From: Lichenicola cladoniae
GTDB lineage: Bacteria > Pseudomonadota > Alphaproteobacteria > Acetobacterales > Acetobacteraceae
Direction of reading: 5' to 3'
Length of the DNA: 64,000 bases
Assembly: GCF_013201075.1 (NCBI RefSeq)
Contig: NZ_CP053708.1
Location: 3,229,501 to 3,293,500, forward strand
Shown here: in pieces, positions 8,730-18,840 of the stretch
Layout: every line of letters starts with the position of its first letter
How positions within the stretch are numbered: position 1 is the first letter of the stretch
The notes under the pieces: model-generated
Databases searched by the model: none
What the model was told of the DNA's origin: nothing
Seen by the model: the letters and a program-made list of their open reading frames with translations, nothing else
Program-made: the position numbers and the translations under genes

Positions 8730-10262
8730 TTGACGTTCCGTTTTAGGATCCTGCCGCGCAGCCTTGCGGCACGTACGGCACTCGTCCTTCTCGCGGGCCT
8801 GGTGGTGGTCCAGGCCGTCGGCATGACGATCCACGCGCTGGACCGGATCGATTTCGCGCGTCTCAACAACGAGCGCGAGATCGGCAGTCAGGTCGTGATG
8901 ATCTATCGCACCATCGCCGACGTCGATCCGCCCGGTCGGGACACCGAACTCCAGAAGCTCCACCTGCCGTCCGGCTTCCGTGCCTTCCTCACCACCGAAC
9001 CCGTGCTGGGCCCGTTGCGGCCGGCGAACGGCCTGATGACGCGTGTCATGCGCCACCATCTCGAGGTCATGCCGATCCGGTCGCAGCGACGGCCGCTGCA
9101 GATCATCATCGCCAACAACCTGACGCCGGCGGACCCTCCGGACGATCCGGGCAACTTCGACCATGCCGATCGAGGTCCGGCCTCGATCCTGAAACCGGAG
9201 CTTCACCCGGGCCGGCTCTGGCGCGACATGGCGCCCGACGGGACTGGACATGATGGTCCGCCGGACAGGTTCGGCCCACGCGGAGCGGCGGGACTGCTCG
9301 GCTGGCATGGCCGTCGCTTTGCCATCGCGATGCAGTTACCCGACGATCAGCGCTGGCTGACCATCCGCTTCGTGATGCCGCTGGCCGACCCGTTCCTGTC
9401 ACCGACACTGCCGATCGCCTTCATGGTGATGACCATCGCCACCGGACTCCTCAGCGTCTGGGCAGTCCGCCGCCTGACCGCGCCACTTCGCACCCTGGCG
9501 ATCGCGGCGGAAAAACTGGGACGGGACGTCAATGCCGACCCGCTGCCCGAGAACGGCCCGACCGAGGTCGCGACCGCGGCTATCGCGTTCAACACCATGG
9601 CCAGCCGGATCCGGCGCTTCGTCACCGATCGCACGCTGCTGCTGACCGCGATCGGACATGACCTGCGCACGCCGATCACCCGGCTCAAGCTGCGGTCCGA
9701 ATTCATCGAGGACGAGGAACTGCAGGCCAAGTTCCTGGCCGATCTCGACGAACTCGAAGCCATGGTCTCGGCGACCCTGGCGTTCGGCCGCGACAGCGCC
9801 GACCGCGAGCCGATGGTGCCGCTGGACCTCAAGGCGCTGCTGAGCACGGTCCTCGACGATGCGGTCGATGGGCGGCCGCAGATCGCCGATAGCGTCGGGT
9901 TCGCAGTCCCGCCACCTTCGGTCACCGTCCAGGCGCGGTCGCTCGGCCTGAAGCGGGCGCTGGCCAACCTGGTCGGCAATGCGATCGTCTATGGTGGTGG
10001 CGTGCAGGTGACGCTGCTGCGGCCCGAACATGGGCATGTCGTGATCCTGGTCGAGGATGACGGCCCGGGGATTGCCGCCGGACAACTCGAGCGGGTGTTC
10101 GAGCCATTCGTCCGGATCGAGACGAGCCGCAATCGCGAAACTGGCGGAACCGGGCTGGGGCTGTCGATCGCGCGCAACATCGTGCGTGGCCAGGGCGGCG
10201 ACATCACGCTGGCCAATCGCGCGCCGCATGGGCTGCGCGCGACGGTGACCCTCGTGGCGTAG
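8730..10262 (+). CDS. EnvZ-type sensor histidine kinase
   Basis: This is a 510-residue membrane kinase. The first transmembrane helix (about residues 13-32) is followed by a roughly 185-residue periplasmic sensor region and a second helix near LPIAFMVMTIATGLLSVWAV. A HAMP segment comes next, then the H-box IGHDLRTPITRLKLR with His310 and a HATPase domain (NLVGNAIVYGG N-box, DDGPGI G1, GGTGLGLSIA G2). It should phosphorylate the regulator encoded just upstream. The start is a TTG at 8730; the next ATG would remove the first membrane helix. The periplasmic region is rich in Pro, Asp and Gly and gives no hint of the ligand. Confidence 0.92.
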   Translation: MTFRFRILPRSLAARTALVLLAGLVVVQAVGMTIHALDRIDFARLNNEREIGSQVVMIYRTIADVDPPGRDTELQKLHLPSGFRAFLTTEPVLGPLRPANGLMTRVMRHHLEVMPIRSQRRPLQIIIANNLTPADPPDDPGNFDHADRGPASILKPELHPGRLWRDMAPDGTGHDGPPDRFGPRGAAGLLGWHGRRFAIAMQLPDDQRWLTIRFVMPLADPFLSPTLPIAFMVMTIATGLLSVWAVRRLTAPLRTLAIAAEKLGRDVNADPLPENGPTEVATAAIAFNTMASRIRRFVTDRTLLLTAIGHDLRTPITRLKLRSEFIEDEELQAKFLADLDELEAMVSATLAFGRDSADREPMVPLDLKALLSTVLDDAVDGRPQIADSVGFAVPPPSVTVQARSLGLKRALANLVGNAIVYGGGVQVTLLRPEHGHVVILVEDDGPGIAAGQLERVFEPFVRIETSRNRETGGTGLGLSIARNIVRGQGGDITLANRAPHGLRATVTLVA

Positions 10263-10268
10263 GACGTT

Positions 10269-11549
10269 CTAGGCGATCGGCTCCAGGCGACCCAGCACGA
10301 CGACGTAGGAGACGATACCGACCAGCAGGACGATCCCGGCAATCAGGAAACTCGTCGTGTAGGACCCGGAATAGGCGACGGCATAGCCGGTCGCCACCGG
10401 TGCGACGACTCCCATCAGGTTGTTGAAGAAGTTCATGATGCTGCCGATCGTTGCGGTGCCGCCCTGCGGTGCGATCAACGACGGGATCGACCATCCCACA
10501 GGCGCCGCTGCCGCGAGCCCGCTCAGTGCGATCGAAATCCAGACGATCGCCCACATCGGATCGCGTGTCAGCGTTGCCCCGAACACTGCCAGGCCGAGCA
10601 GCATCCCGCCGACCAGTACGCTCTTGCGCACCACGGTCTCGTCGTGGCCGCCGGCGATCAACCGGTCGATCAGCCAGCCGCCGACGATCAGATCGGATAT
10701 CGTGGCGCATGCCCAGGGGATCGCCGCGAAGCCGGAGGATTTCAGGATGCCCATGTGCATGGTCTGCACCAGGTAGTTCGGCAGCCAGGTCAGGAACAGG
10801 TAGAAGGAATATCCGTAGGCCGAGAAGCCGATAGTCAGGCCCCAGACCTTGCGATTGCGCAACAGGCTGCCGAGAAGCCTGATCTCGCCACCGGGCGCCG
10901 GACCCTCGGGCGTCGCACCGCCTGTAATGATGTAGTCGTGCTCGACAGGTGTCAGCAGCCGATCCTCGCTGGGGTCGCGATAGATGATCAGGAACGCAAG
11001 GAAATAGAGCAGGCTCAGGACGCCGGTGATCACGAACCCCCAGCGCCAGCCGAGCGTCACCACAGCCAGCCCGACCAAGGGCACGCCGATCACGTTCGAG
11101 AACTTGGCTGCGGCATCGAATATCGCCGTCGCGAGCGCGCGTTCCTGGCGCGGAAACCAGTATCCCGTCGCCTTGGCGCTGGCCGGAAAGCCGGGCGCCT
11201 CGGCGATCCCGAGCAGGATGCGGGCTGCCATGATGCCGCCGAACCCGCTGACGAAGGCGGTGCCGAACGAGGCGATCGCCCACAGCAGAGTACTGATGCG
11301 GTTAACCCGTTTCACACCGTACCGGTCCAGCACCAGGCCGACCGGGATCTGCAGCAATGCATAGGACCAGAAGAACCCGCTGAGCAGCCAGCCGATCTGG
11401 ATCGGGCTGAGATGGAATTCCGTCTGCAGTTGCGGCGAGGCGACCGACAGGCTGATACGGTCGAAATAATTGACCAGGACACCGGAGCCGAGCAGCAGAC
11501 CGATCGTCCAGCGGCGCCGGGGAATACTTTGAGTCACCAGGGTCTCCAC
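10269..11549 (-). CDS. MFS transporter, ACS (anion:cation symporter) type
   Basis: This is a 426-residue twelve-helix transporter. The N-terminal NYFDRISLSVASPQLQ and LQIPVGLVLDRYGVKR segments are characteristic of the anion:cation symporter family, which takes up hexonates, glucarate, galactonate or phthalate-like acids. The start is probably a GTG at 11549. It ends 6 bases from the convergent sensor kinase gene. No sugar-acid catabolic genes are adjacent, so the substrate is open. The two-component pair next door may or may not control it. Confidence 0.88.
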   Translation of the reverse strand: METLVTQSIPRRRWTIGLLLGSGVLVNYFDRISLSVASPQLQTEFHLSPIQIGWLLSGFFWSYALLQIPVGLVLDRYGVKRVNRISTLLWAIASFGTAFVSGFGGIMAARILLGIAEAPGFPASAKATGYWFPRQERALATAIFDAAAKFSNVIGVPLVGLAVVTLGWRWGFVITGVLSLLYFLAFLIIYRDPSEDRLLTPVEHDYIITGGATPEGPAPGGEIRLLGSLLRNRKVWGLTIGFSAYGYSFYLFLTWLPNYLVQTMHMGILKSSGFAAIPWACATISDLIVGGWLIDRLIAGGHDETVVRKSVLVGGMLLGLAVFGATLTRDPMWAIVWISIALSGLAAAAPVGWSIPSLIAPQGGTATIGSIMNFFNNLMGVVAPVATGYAVAYSGSYTTSFLIAGIVLLVGIVSYVVVLGRLEPIA

Positions 11550-11797
11550 TACAGCTTGCTCTATGGACCCCCTCGCAGCCGATTATTCAAGGCTTCGCGC
11601 TGATCCTGTTCCTCCCGCCCTGGTAGGCCGACCCAGGATCCGAACATTGCGGACACCGATCGCGGCTGCCCGAAGCCATCAGCCCCGACGGTGAGCGGAT
11701 ACGGGCGGGTGCATCGCCTGATCCGGATCGTTGCAAGCGCTGGCCTTCCTGTTTCCGACCCGCTATCTGCTGCACAGTTCGTTCTGGAAGCTGTCCC

Positions 11798-12373
11798 ATG
11801 CTCAAGCGGCTTTATGCACGCATCCTGGCTCTCTCCGCGACGCCGGCGGCGCCATTCTGGCTGGCCGCAATCGCCGTGGCCGAGGGCAGCTTCTTTCCGG
11901 TACCGCCCGACCTGCTGCTAATCCCGATGGTGCTGGCGCGACGCGACCGCGCATGGGTTCTGGCTGCGATTTGCACGCTCGCCAGCTTGTGCGGCGGTGC
12001 GATCGGCTGGGTGATCGGTGCCGAAATGATCCAGTTGGCGACACGGCTGATCCATTTCTATCATGCCGAGCATGCGCTGGAAGTGTATCGGCTGCGCTTC
12101 GCCCAATACGGTTTCTACGTGATCCTGCTGAAGGGTCTGACGCCGATCCCATACAAGATCATCGCGATCGCCGCCGGTGCGGCACATTACAGCCTGCCGC
12201 TGTTCCTGCTTGCGAGCCTGATCACCCGCGGTTTCCGGTTCTTCCTGGTGGCCGGATTGTTGCGTCAGTTCGGCGCACCGATCCAGGACTTTATCGAGCG
12301 GCGGCTGACGCTGCTGGCACTGGCATTCGCGGTTCTGATCGTTGTCGGTGTTCTTGTTGCCTTGCGCGTGTAG
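11798..12373 (+). CDS. YqaA/DedA-type (VTT domain) membrane protein
   Basis: This is a 191-residue membrane protein with the SNARE-associated/VTT pattern: an amphipathic re-entrant segment with FFPVPPDLLLIP and a second, LLKGLTPIPYKIIAIAAGAA, that holds the conserved G-x-x-P core. Members of the DedA/YqaA group are thought to move lipids such as undecaprenyl phosphate across the membrane; the role of this branch is not established. The ATG at 11798 gives the family N-terminus. The gene stands alone. Confidence 0.85.
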   Translation: MLKRLYARILALSATPAAPFWLAAIAVAEGSFFPVPPDLLLIPMVLARRDRAWVLAAICTLASLCGGAIGWVIGAEMIQLATRLIHFYHAEHALEVYRLRFAQYGFYVILLKGLTPIPYKIIAIAAGAAHYSLPLFLLASLITRGFRFFLVAGLLRQFGAPIQDFIERRLTLLALAFAVLIVVGVLVALRV

Positions 12374-12374
12374 C

Positions 12375-12506
12375 CTAAGCAGCCATGCGATCAAGTTCCG
12401 ATTTCGAAACATAGATCGCCACCAGCCGGGGTTGTGGCGAGGAACCGGAATGCGGCGTCCAGTCGGCTCCGAATAGCGCAGCAGCGATAGAGCGCCAGCC
12501 ATGCAT
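12375..12506 (-). CDS. Possible small MerR/excisionase-like ORF
   Basis: This is a 43-residue frame beginning MHGWRSIAAALFG and ending IYVSKSELDRMAA. It resembles the short helix-turn-helix plus wing seen in small DNA-binding proteins (GW-x-x-IA at the start, SELD near the end), but the recognition helix is replaced by a Gly/Ser/Pro stretch. No clear ribosome binding site is present. It could be a decayed fragment or chance. Confidence 0.25.
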   Translation of the reverse strand: MHGWRSIAAALFGADWTPHSGSSPQPRLVAIYVSKSELDRMAA

Positions 12507-12649
12507 GATGGCGATGGCGGCCGGCGAACGTCGCGTCGATGGTAGGCACCTGACGCACGGTCCGATGGTTCGCGCCTTCACATCGTCAGTGTATCGGACG
12601 CCACCGGCAACGCGAGGCTGCCGGCAGCGCTGGATCAGCGGGGTGCGGT

Positions 12650-13051
12650 CTAGCTCGGCTTGCCGGGCGCCCGCTCGCTGGTGTGTACCATGCCCATATG
12701 CACGGTGAGTGCGCGGACCACTTTCTCGATGTCGCTCGGCGGCAGCACGAAGCCGACCGGCCCGAATGCCGGGTGCTGGAACGCGATGATCGAACCCTCG
12801 GTCAGCGCTTCGGGCTGCACGGTCCACTTGGTCTTGTAGATCGGCGTGAAGGACGCGCCTTCCATCGGCGGAACCGCGCGCTTGTCCTGCATGGCCGCCC
12901 GCGCCTGGCCGAGCGTCGCAATCAGCTGGCTGATCTGCTCGAGCGTCAGCGGGATCTCGCCTTCGAGGCCGCTCTCCGGAAGCAGGGTCAAGGTCGCCTG
13001 CCGACGATCGTCGGAGACTGCCACCTGCAGCCGTGCCGCACGAACGGTCAT
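12650..13051 (-). CDS. Conserved-looking hypothetical protein
   Basis: This 133-residue product is not assigned to a family. It reads as a soluble protein: an N-terminal beta-rich stretch (TVRAARLQVAVSDDRRQATLTLLPE), a helix (LTLEQISQLIATLGQARAAMQ), and a C-terminal part with VLPPSDIEKVVRALTVHMGMVH. The minus strand before its ATG holds GGAGAAACAC, giving a good Shine-Dalgarno. Codon use is like the neighbours, so it is probably real. It lies between a VTT protein and ispE and is not obviously in an operon. Confidence 0.65.
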   Translation of the reverse strand: MTVRAARLQVAVSDDRRQATLTLLPESGLEGEIPLTLEQISQLIATLGQARAAMQDKRAVPPMEGASFTPIYKTKWTVQPEALTEGSIIAFQHPAFGPVGFVLPPSDIEKVVRALTVHMGMVHTSERAPGKPS

Positions 13052-13119
13052 GTGTTTCTCCTGGTATGCAACTGCCCCACCCTACAGGATCGCGACCCGG
13101 CCCCACCATGAAACCATCG

Positions 13120-13998
13120 TCAGGTTCCGGCCAGTGGTCCGCCCCACACCCACCAGCCCGGGCGAGCCAGCGCCCGCGCCGCATCCAGCGCTTCGTGTTC
13201 CGCAGTGAACAGGCCGAAACAGGTGGCGCCCGAGCCGCTCATGCGGGCGAGCCTGCAGCCGGATTGCGCGACGATCGCCGCCAGCACCTCGACGATCGGC
13301 GGACATAAAGCCATCGCGGCAGGCTCGAGATCGTTGGCGAGCCGGGTGAGGTCGTCCGCCATGGCGCCCAGATCGGTCCAGCCGGCAGGGAGGTCGGCCG
13401 GTGCCCTGAACCCGGGCGCGCGCGCCCTGAACACGGCGGGGGTCGACACCGCGACGCCGCAATTCACCAGCACCATGAAGCAATCCGGCAGCACCGGCGC
13501 CGGCCGCAGTTCCTCGCCGATCCCGCCCATCCGCGCCGCACGCTGCGGCAGGCAGACCGGAACGTCGGCACCGAGTGTGGCGGCCAGGCCGGCCAGCCTC
13601 GCCTCATCGACGCCATCGGCGTTCCACAGCCGACGCAGCAGGCGCAGTGCCGCCGCCGCATCGGCGGAGCCGCCGCCGATCCCCGAGGCGATCGGCAGGG
13701 TCTTTTCCAGCCGGATCGCGGCACCGGCCCCGTGCCCGGCCTCGGCCTGGAGCAGCCGCGCCGCGCGCATCACCAGGTTGGCGGCGGTATCCTCGTCGCG
13801 GAGCCCCGCGGCAAACGGGCCAGTCAGGCCAAGCGACAGGGCCTGCGCCGGTTCCGCGGTCAGCACGTCGTGCGCGCCGGCGAATACCGCCAGGCTGTCG
13901 AGCCGGTGGTAGCCATCGTCCCGCCGGCCGACGACATGCAGATAGAGATTGATCTTGGCGTGCGCCCGCTCGAGGAGCGGCCTCTCCTGACCGGTCAT
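13120..13998 (-). CDS. ispE: 4-diphosphocytidyl-2-C-methyl-D-erythritol kinase
   Basis: IspE phosphorylates CDP-methylerythritol in the non-mevalonate isoprenoid pathway. This GHMP kinase of 292 residues shows the N-terminal [20 protein letters not shown] signature. The ATP-binding loop is [18 protein letters not shown] (about residues 101-118) and motif 3 is [13 protein letters not shown]. It starts 10 bases downstream of the TPR gene stop, so the two are likely co-transcribed. Confidence 0.96.
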   Translation of the reverse strand: MTGQERPLLERAHAKINLYLHVVGRRDDGYHRLDSLAVFAGAHDVLTAEPAQALSLGLTGPFAAGLRDEDTAANLVMRAARLLQAEAGHGAGAAIRLEKTLPIASGIGGGSADAAAALRLLRRLWNADGVDEARLAGLAATLGADVPVCLPQRAARMGGIGEELRPAPVLPDCFMVLVNCGVAVSTPAVFRARAPGFRAPADLPAGWTDLGAMADDLTRLANDLEPAAMALCPPIVEVLAAIVAQSGCRLARMSGSGATCFGLFTAEHEALDAARALARPGWWVWGGPLAGT

Positions 13999-14008
13999 GA
14001 ACGATTGG

Positions 14009-15793
14009 TCAGCGATGCGGCTTGACGGCGGGTTCCGGCGACGCGAGCCCCAGGTCGGCCTTCTTCAGCGCGTCGCGGATTTTCGCCGCATCCTCCGGCT
14101 CCGGATGCAGCACCAGCGCCCAGCGCCATTGATCCTCGGCCTCCACCCGGCGTCCGGCTGCCCAATAGGCAGCGCCCAGGTGATAATTCACCGTCGGATC
14201 CTCGGGGATCTGTTCGGCCGCGCGCTCGAGCGTGGTCACGGCACCCGGCACGTCGTCCTGGCGCAGCATCACCCAGCCCAGGCTGTCGCGGATCGAGCCG
14301 TCATCCGGCTTGCTGTCGAGGGCCCGCTGGATAAGCTGCCGGGCCTGCTTCAGGTCCTGATGGCGCTCGACCAGGCTGTAGCCGAGATAATTCAGGATGT
14401 ACGGCTCGGCCGGCGCCAGTGCCAGCGCGTGTTCGAGGTCCGCCTGTGCACGCGGCCACTGGTTCTGGCGGTCGAACGCCACCGCGCGGGAGAACAGCAA
14501 CTGCCAGTCGTTGCCGGCGAGCGCCTTGCCGGTCAGCGCCTGGCGGTCGGCGATCGCCGTGTCGTAGGCGACCACGGCTGGACCATAAAGCTTGCTGTCC
14601 GACAGCACGTCTCCGAGCGACTGCGCCGGCTCGGGACGTTTCGGGTATGCCTTCACCAGCGCCTCCAGCCTGGTCCGGCTTTCGGCCCGCCGGCCCGTTA
14701 CGGCCAGCAGCGTGGCGGTTCGCAGATCGACCAGCGGCGCCAGCGGATCGGCCGCACCGACATTCGCCAGCGCATCGATCGCCGCATTGGCGTGGTCCGG
14801 TGCCAGCAGCTCCGCCAGCATGAGCTTGGCCGCGGTCAGGTCGGGCTGCAGGTCCAGCGCGAACCGCAGGATGAAGGCGGTCGCCTCCTTGGCCCCGGGT
14901 CCCTGCTCCTGCAGGATCGAGGCGATTGCGAGATAGGCGCGTGCCAACCCCTGGCGGGGGCTGGCGACCACCGGGTTGCCGAGCGAGGCGACGATCCCCG
15001 GCTCGACCATCCCGAGCACGCTGATCTGCTGCGAAAGGTCATGCACCATGGCCTGCGCCTCGACGGCGTGGCCGTTGCGCACCAGGAAGCTGCCCAGCGC
15101 CTGCACCAGCGCGAGGTTCGCACCCGGGAACACCGCCTGCGCGGTGCGATAGAGGTTCGATGCGGCTTCCTTGCGGCCGGCCAAGTCGGCGATCATCGCC
15201 GCCTGCAAGGCGGCTGCGCTGGCAAGCGGTCCGGCGCTCGCGACTCCGGATAGGGTGGCCAGGGCAAGATCGGTGTGGCCGGCGCCCTGCTGCGCCCAGG
15301 CGAGCAGGAGCGGCCGAATGGCATCGTTCAGCGGCGACGGGGGCAGTGTGGAGAACTCCCGCGAGGCTACATCCCAGTCGCCGCGCATCGCCGCATCGTT
15401 GCCAAGGACCAGCTGCGCGATCAGGCTCGGCTCGACCCGCGACGCCAGTTGCGGCGCCTGCGGCCGCCCAGCCAGTGCGGAGAACAGGAACGCCGGCTGC
15501 AGCAGCAACGGTTCGCCCGGATCATGCGCCAGGGCGTCCAGCAGCAGGTCGGCCGCCGTCGCGCTGTCGCCCAGATGACCGGCGACCGTGCCGGCGAGAT
15601 AGGAGCCGAGCGCCTGCTCCCGCCGGTGAGCTCCCGACGTGCCCGGCACCGAACCCGATGCGGTTGCACCGGGATCGGCCTTCGCCCGATCCGCGACAAT
15701 GGCGGGTGATGCCGGCGCCGGATCAGCGATCGCGGTCGACAGGAGGAGGGGCCCGACAAACAGGGCGGTGCGCACGGCGAGCGGGAGTTGCAT
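14009..15793 (-). CDS. Secreted tetratricopeptide-repeat protein
   Basis: This is a 594-residue protein with a Sec signal peptide ([15 protein letters not shown]). A long helical array follows, with several recognisable TPR units in the C-terminal third (for example [54 protein letters not shown]). It is likely a periplasmic or envelope scaffold. Similar TPR proteins sit directly upstream of ispE in related alphaproteobacteria, as far as I recall. Its promoter region faces the UDG-like gene on the other strand. No catalytic residues are visible. Confidence 0.85.
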   Translation of the reverse strand: MQLPLAVRTALFVGPLLLSTAIADPAPASPAIVADRAKADPGATASGSVPGTSGAHRREQALGSYLAGTVAGHLGDSATAADLLLDALAHDPGEPLLLQPAFLFSALAGRPQAPQLASRVEPSLIAQLVLGNDAAMRGDWDVASREFSTLPPSPLNDAIRPLLLAWAQQGAGHTDLALATLSGVASAGPLASAAALQAAMIADLAGRKEAASNLYRTAQAVFPGANLALVQALGSFLVRNGHAVEAQAMVHDLSQQISVLGMVEPGIVASLGNPVVASPRQGLARAYLAIASILQEQGPGAKEATAFILRFALDLQPDLTAAKLMLAELLAPDHANAAIDALANVGAADPLAPLVDLRTATLLAVTGRRAESRTRLEALVKAYPKRPEPAQSLGDVLSDSKLYGPAVVAYDTAIADRQALTGKALAGNDWQLLFSRAVAFDRQNQWPRAQADLEHALALAPAEPYILNYLGYSLVERHQDLKQARQLIQRALDSKPDDGSIRDSLGWVMLRQDDVPGAVTTLERAAEQIPEDPTVNYHLGAAYWAAGRRVEAEDQWRWALVLHPEPEDAAKIRDALKKADLGLASPEPAVKPHR

Positions 15794-15862
15794 AATAGCC
15801 CCAAGCTAGCGCGCGACGGCATCTGCGCCAACCACGCACGACTGCAACAGGGAGGACCGGGA

Positions 15863-16744
15863 TTGGATGCACTGGCACTTCTGAAGCTGCAGATCGAATG
15901 GGGCGCGGACGAAGCACTCGAACCTGATCCGATCGACCGGCTGGCCGCCCACCGGCTTCGCGCTCAGCCTGCCGGGCCTGGCGATTCGCAACCGCCGGTG
16001 TCCGTGATCGTGGGACCTGCCCCTCTCGCTCGACGGGCGGTGCCGGTGCCGGCTGCTCCCGTGGCACCGGCAGCCAGGAACGCGCAGGTCGCGCTGGCGC
16101 GCAAAGTCGCCAACGCGGCAGGGGATATCCCGGCACTGCGCGCGGCGATCGCGAGTTTCGAGGGCTGCAGCCTTCGCGATACCGCGACACACCTGGTCTT
16201 CGCCGAGGGCGATGCGTCCAGCGGACTGGTGATCGTCGGTGAAGTGCCGAACGCCGAGGAGGACCGCGCCGGCCATCCGTTCGCCGGCCGTCCGGGCCAG
16301 TTGCTCGACCGCATGCTCGACAGCATCGGGCTCGATCGCGCCGGGGTGCTGCTGGTGCCGTTGATCCCGTGGCGGCCACCGGGCGACCGGCCGCCGAGTG
16401 ACCTCGAGCTCGCGATCTGCAAGCCGTTCCTGGACCGCCTGCTTGTACTGGCGCGGCCGAACCGGCTGCTGCTGATGGGAAGCCGGCCAGCCAAGCTGCT
16501 GGCGAACACCACCATCCGTGCAAACGCCGGCTGGCAGGATATTGCGGCGGCCGGCCCGGACGCTGGCCCCATTCCGATGCTGGCGATGCGTCACCCGAGC
16601 TACCTGCTGAGCCATCCGACGGCCCGTCGCGACAGCTGGACCGCGCTCCTGCTCTTGAGACGAACGCTCGACCGGAATCTAAAAAAAGAGCAACTCTCAG
16701 ATCAAAGTTGCGTGTCGCATTTGGCGGAAAACAGCCAATCCTAA
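15863..16744 (+). CDS. Uracil-DNA glycosylase superfamily protein (family 4-like)
   Basis: The product has an N-terminal Ala/Pro linker of about 90 residues and then a UDG-fold domain. It has the FEGCSLRDTATHLVFAEGD segment, the VGEVPNAEEDRAGHPFAGRPGQLLDRML region (family 4 has GEAPGxxED) and the C-terminal MRHPSYLL. Only part of the iron-sulfur cysteine set of family 4 is seen, and Gly-Glu-Val-Pro-Asn departs from the canonical motif, so activity is uncertain. The start is a TTG at 15863 with GGGAGGA at 15850-15856, better than the 15788 ATG that overlaps the divergent TPR gene. The lytic transglycosylase gene follows. Confidence 0.85.
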   Translation: MDALALLKLQIEWGADEALEPDPIDRLAAHRLRAQPAGPGDSQPPVSVIVGPAPLARRAVPVPAAPVAPAARNAQVALARKVANAAGDIPALRAAIASFEGCSLRDTATHLVFAEGDASSGLVIVGEVPNAEEDRAGHPFAGRPGQLLDRMLDSIGLDRAGVLLVPLIPWRPPGDRPPSDLELAICKPFLDRLLVLARPNRLLLMGSRPAKLLANTTIRANAGWQDIAAAGPDAGPIPMLAMRHPSYLLSHPTARRDSWTALLLLRRTLDRNLKKEQLSDQSCVSHLAENSQS

Positions 16745-16824
16745 GCTTTAATCAACGGGTTACGCAACGAGTCCAGGCCTGTTGAGGTTGCGCCGCGGGT
16801 TCCGGCGGCCTAGAGCCCCCCACC

Positions 16825-18795
16825 ATGCGAGGGTTCACTCTATCCCCCACATTGGCGGCACGGGCCTTCATGGCCAGCGCCGCCCTCCTGGCAGGAGCCG
16901 CAATCGCACCCGTGCGCGCGCAGTCTCCCGGACAGCGATCCGGCTCCCCTGCTCCTGCGGAAGAGACCGCCATGGCCGTTCCACGGCTGGCGCTTCCGAC
17001 CGGCGGACGCGACGGTGGCGGCACCGACGGCGTGGTCATGCTGCCGCATCCGCTGGAAGCCGGCACCGCCGCGCGCATCCGGCATATCTTCACGCTCCAG
17101 CGACAAGGCGAGATACCAGCTGCGATCGTCGAGACCGCCCGTCTCGACGACAACACTCTGCTCGGCGACCTGCTGGCCGACCGTTATCTCGGCCCGGACG
17201 CAAAGCCCCTCCCGAGCCAGCTTCACCTCTGGCTCAAGACATTCTCCGATCTCCCGGATGCTCCGGCGATCTCCCGGCTGCTCGCCAGCGTCAGCGCGCA
17301 CGGAACGAGAGCGACCCCGGTGCCGGCCACGCCGACCCTGGCTACTGGGTTACCGAGTGCCGCCGAGGAAGCCGATCCGGCGATCCGCGCCTTCAGGCGC
17401 AACGAAGCCTTGGACCGCAGCGTCCAGGCGCACCTGGGTGACGGGCCGGACGGTGCCGCCATTGCCCTGAAGCTGATCGCCGGCAACCGGCATCTCGATC
17501 CACTTTACGCCTCCCAGCTTCATGCCGAAATCGCGCTCCGCTTGTTCACCGAAGGTGAGGACGACCTGGCTCTCCAGGTTGGGCAGGCTGCCTTCTCCTT
17601 GTCCGGCGGCCGCATCGGCCTGGCCGGATACGTCGCAGGCCTGGCCGCATGGCGCGGTGGGGAACTTGACGCCGCCGAAGCCCTGTTCGAGGCATCCTCG
17701 CGCGCGGACCTGACCCCGTCCAGTGTCCGGGCCGGCGCCGCGTTCTGGGCCGCACGAACCCATCTGCGTTTCGGCGATGTCTCTGTCTACCGGCCGTGGC
17801 TGGAACGGGCTGCCGCCGCGCCGCGGACTTTCTACGGAATGCTCGCCCTGCGCCTGCTCGGCCGCCAGGACGACACCCCGGACCGGCAGCATGCGCCGGC
17901 AATGCGACTGGTCAGCCTGAGCGGCGCTTCCGGACCATCCGGCGACGATGCGCCCGAAGCCTCCAGCAACGACCGCTCAACCCGTGCCGGCCTGCGTACG
18001 CTTTCGGAAATCGACGTCGATGCCGTCGCCGCCACCCCAGCCGGTCGCCGTGCGTTCGCCCTGCTCCAGGTTGGCGAGACCGATCGGGCGGAGGCGAGCC
18101 TGCGTCATTTGTGGCCGACTGTACAGCCCGACCTGGCGTTGTGCAGGTCGATCCAACTCGTATCCGAAGCCGCCGGACTGAAGTCCCTCTCCGCCCAGCT
18201 TGCCGGCATCCTGCAGGACCGTGACGGTCAGCCGCCGGACGAGGCGCATTTCCCGATGCCGCGGCTATCGCCTCATCATGGCTTCACCATGAACCCCGCG
18301 CTGGTCTATGCGCTCACCCGGCTCGAATCGAACTTCAACCCCGGCGCCGTATCCGGTGGCGGCGCGCATGGGCTGATGCAGTTGATGCCGACCACGGCCG
18401 GGTTCGTCGTCGGCCATCCGGACCGGTTCACCGACAGCGCATCTGCCTTGCATGACCCGGCTCTCAACCTCGAGATCGGGCAACGTTACCTCACCTACCT
18501 GTCCGATCAGGTCGGGGTGGATGGCGACCTGGTGAAACTGTTCGCCAGCTACAATGCCGGGCCCGGCGCCGTCCTTCGATGGGAAGGCCTGAGCGACGGC
18601 TCCGACGACCCGCTGCTGTTCATCGAGAGCCTGCCGTCGGACGAGACGGGCGACTATGTTCGCCGTGCGTTTACCTATCTCTGGATCTACGCCAGGCGTC
18701 TCGACCTGCCGTCACCGTCCCTCGCGTCGCTGGCCGCCGGCCAGTGGCCGAAATTCGCAGACGAACAGGCGCTCCGGCCGGGTGCACTCCACTAG
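16825..18795 (+). CDS. Soluble lytic murein transglycosylase (Slt70-like)
   Basis: This 656-residue periplasmic enzyme would cleave the MurNAc-GlcNAc bond of peptidoglycan, leaving anhydroMurNAc. It has a signal peptide (LLAGAAIAPVRAQ) and a helical superhelix-like region (residues about 60-470). The C-terminal SLT domain has the catalytic Glu501 in TRLESNFNP, then GAHGLMQLMPTTA, FASYNAGPGAV and YVRRAFTYLWIYA. Length and order match Slt70 relatives. It follows the UDG-like gene by 80 bases, a neighbourhood seen in related genomes as far as I recall. Confidence 0.93.
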   Translation: MRGFTLSPTLAARAFMASAALLAGAAIAPVRAQSPGQRSGSPAPAEETAMAVPRLALPTGGRDGGGTDGVVMLPHPLEAGTAARIRHIFTLQRQGEIPAAIVETARLDDNTLLGDLLADRYLGPDAKPLPSQLHLWLKTFSDLPDAPAISRLLASVSAHGTRATPVPATPTLATGLPSAAEEADPAIRAFRRNEALDRSVQAHLGDGPDGAAIALKLIAGNRHLDPLYASQLHAEIALRLFTEGEDDLALQVGQAAFSLSGGRIGLAGYVAGLAAWRGGELDAAEALFEASSRADLTPSSVRAGAAFWAARTHLRFGDVSVYRPWLERAAAAPRTFYGMLALRLLGRQDDTPDRQHAPAMRLVSLSGASGPSGDDAPEASSNDRSTRAGLRTLSEIDVDAVAATPAGRRAFALLQVGETDRAEASLRHLWPTVQPDLALCRSIQLVSEAAGLKSLSAQLAGILQDRDGQPPDEAHFPMPRLSPHHGFTMNPALVYALTRLESNFNPGAVSGGGAHGLMQLMPTTAGFVVGHPDRFTDSASALHDPALNLEIGQRYLTYLSDQVGVDGDLVKLFASYNAGPGAVLRWEGLSDGSDDPLLFIESLPSDETGDYVRRAFTYLWIYARRLDLPSPSLASLAAGQWPKFADEQALRPGALH

Positions 18796-18796
18796 C

Positions 18797-18829
18797 CGAC
18801 AGTCCCGGCAGACGGTGCCGGCACTGTCG
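18797..18829. terminator. Strong hairpin between convergent genes
   Basis: CGACAGT (18797-18803) pairs with ACTGTCG (18823-18829), and inside it CGGCA (18806-18810) pairs with TGCCG (18816-18820) around a GACGG loop. It lies exactly between the convergent slt-type and PNGase-like genes, so it can end transcription from either side, although no T-run follows. Confidence 0.55.
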
Positions 18830-18840
18830 CTGGCGATTTG

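Noticed and set aside
10420-11603. Plus-strand frames over the ACS-type transporter gene
   Set aside because: They are antisense shadows with no transporter or enzyme motif; the minus-strand gene has clear MFS segments.
12374-12649. A longer gene on the minus strand covering 12375-13184
   Set aside because: Its upper part is an out-of-frame reading of the 12650-13051 gene; only the last 43 codons are plausible, and those only weakly.
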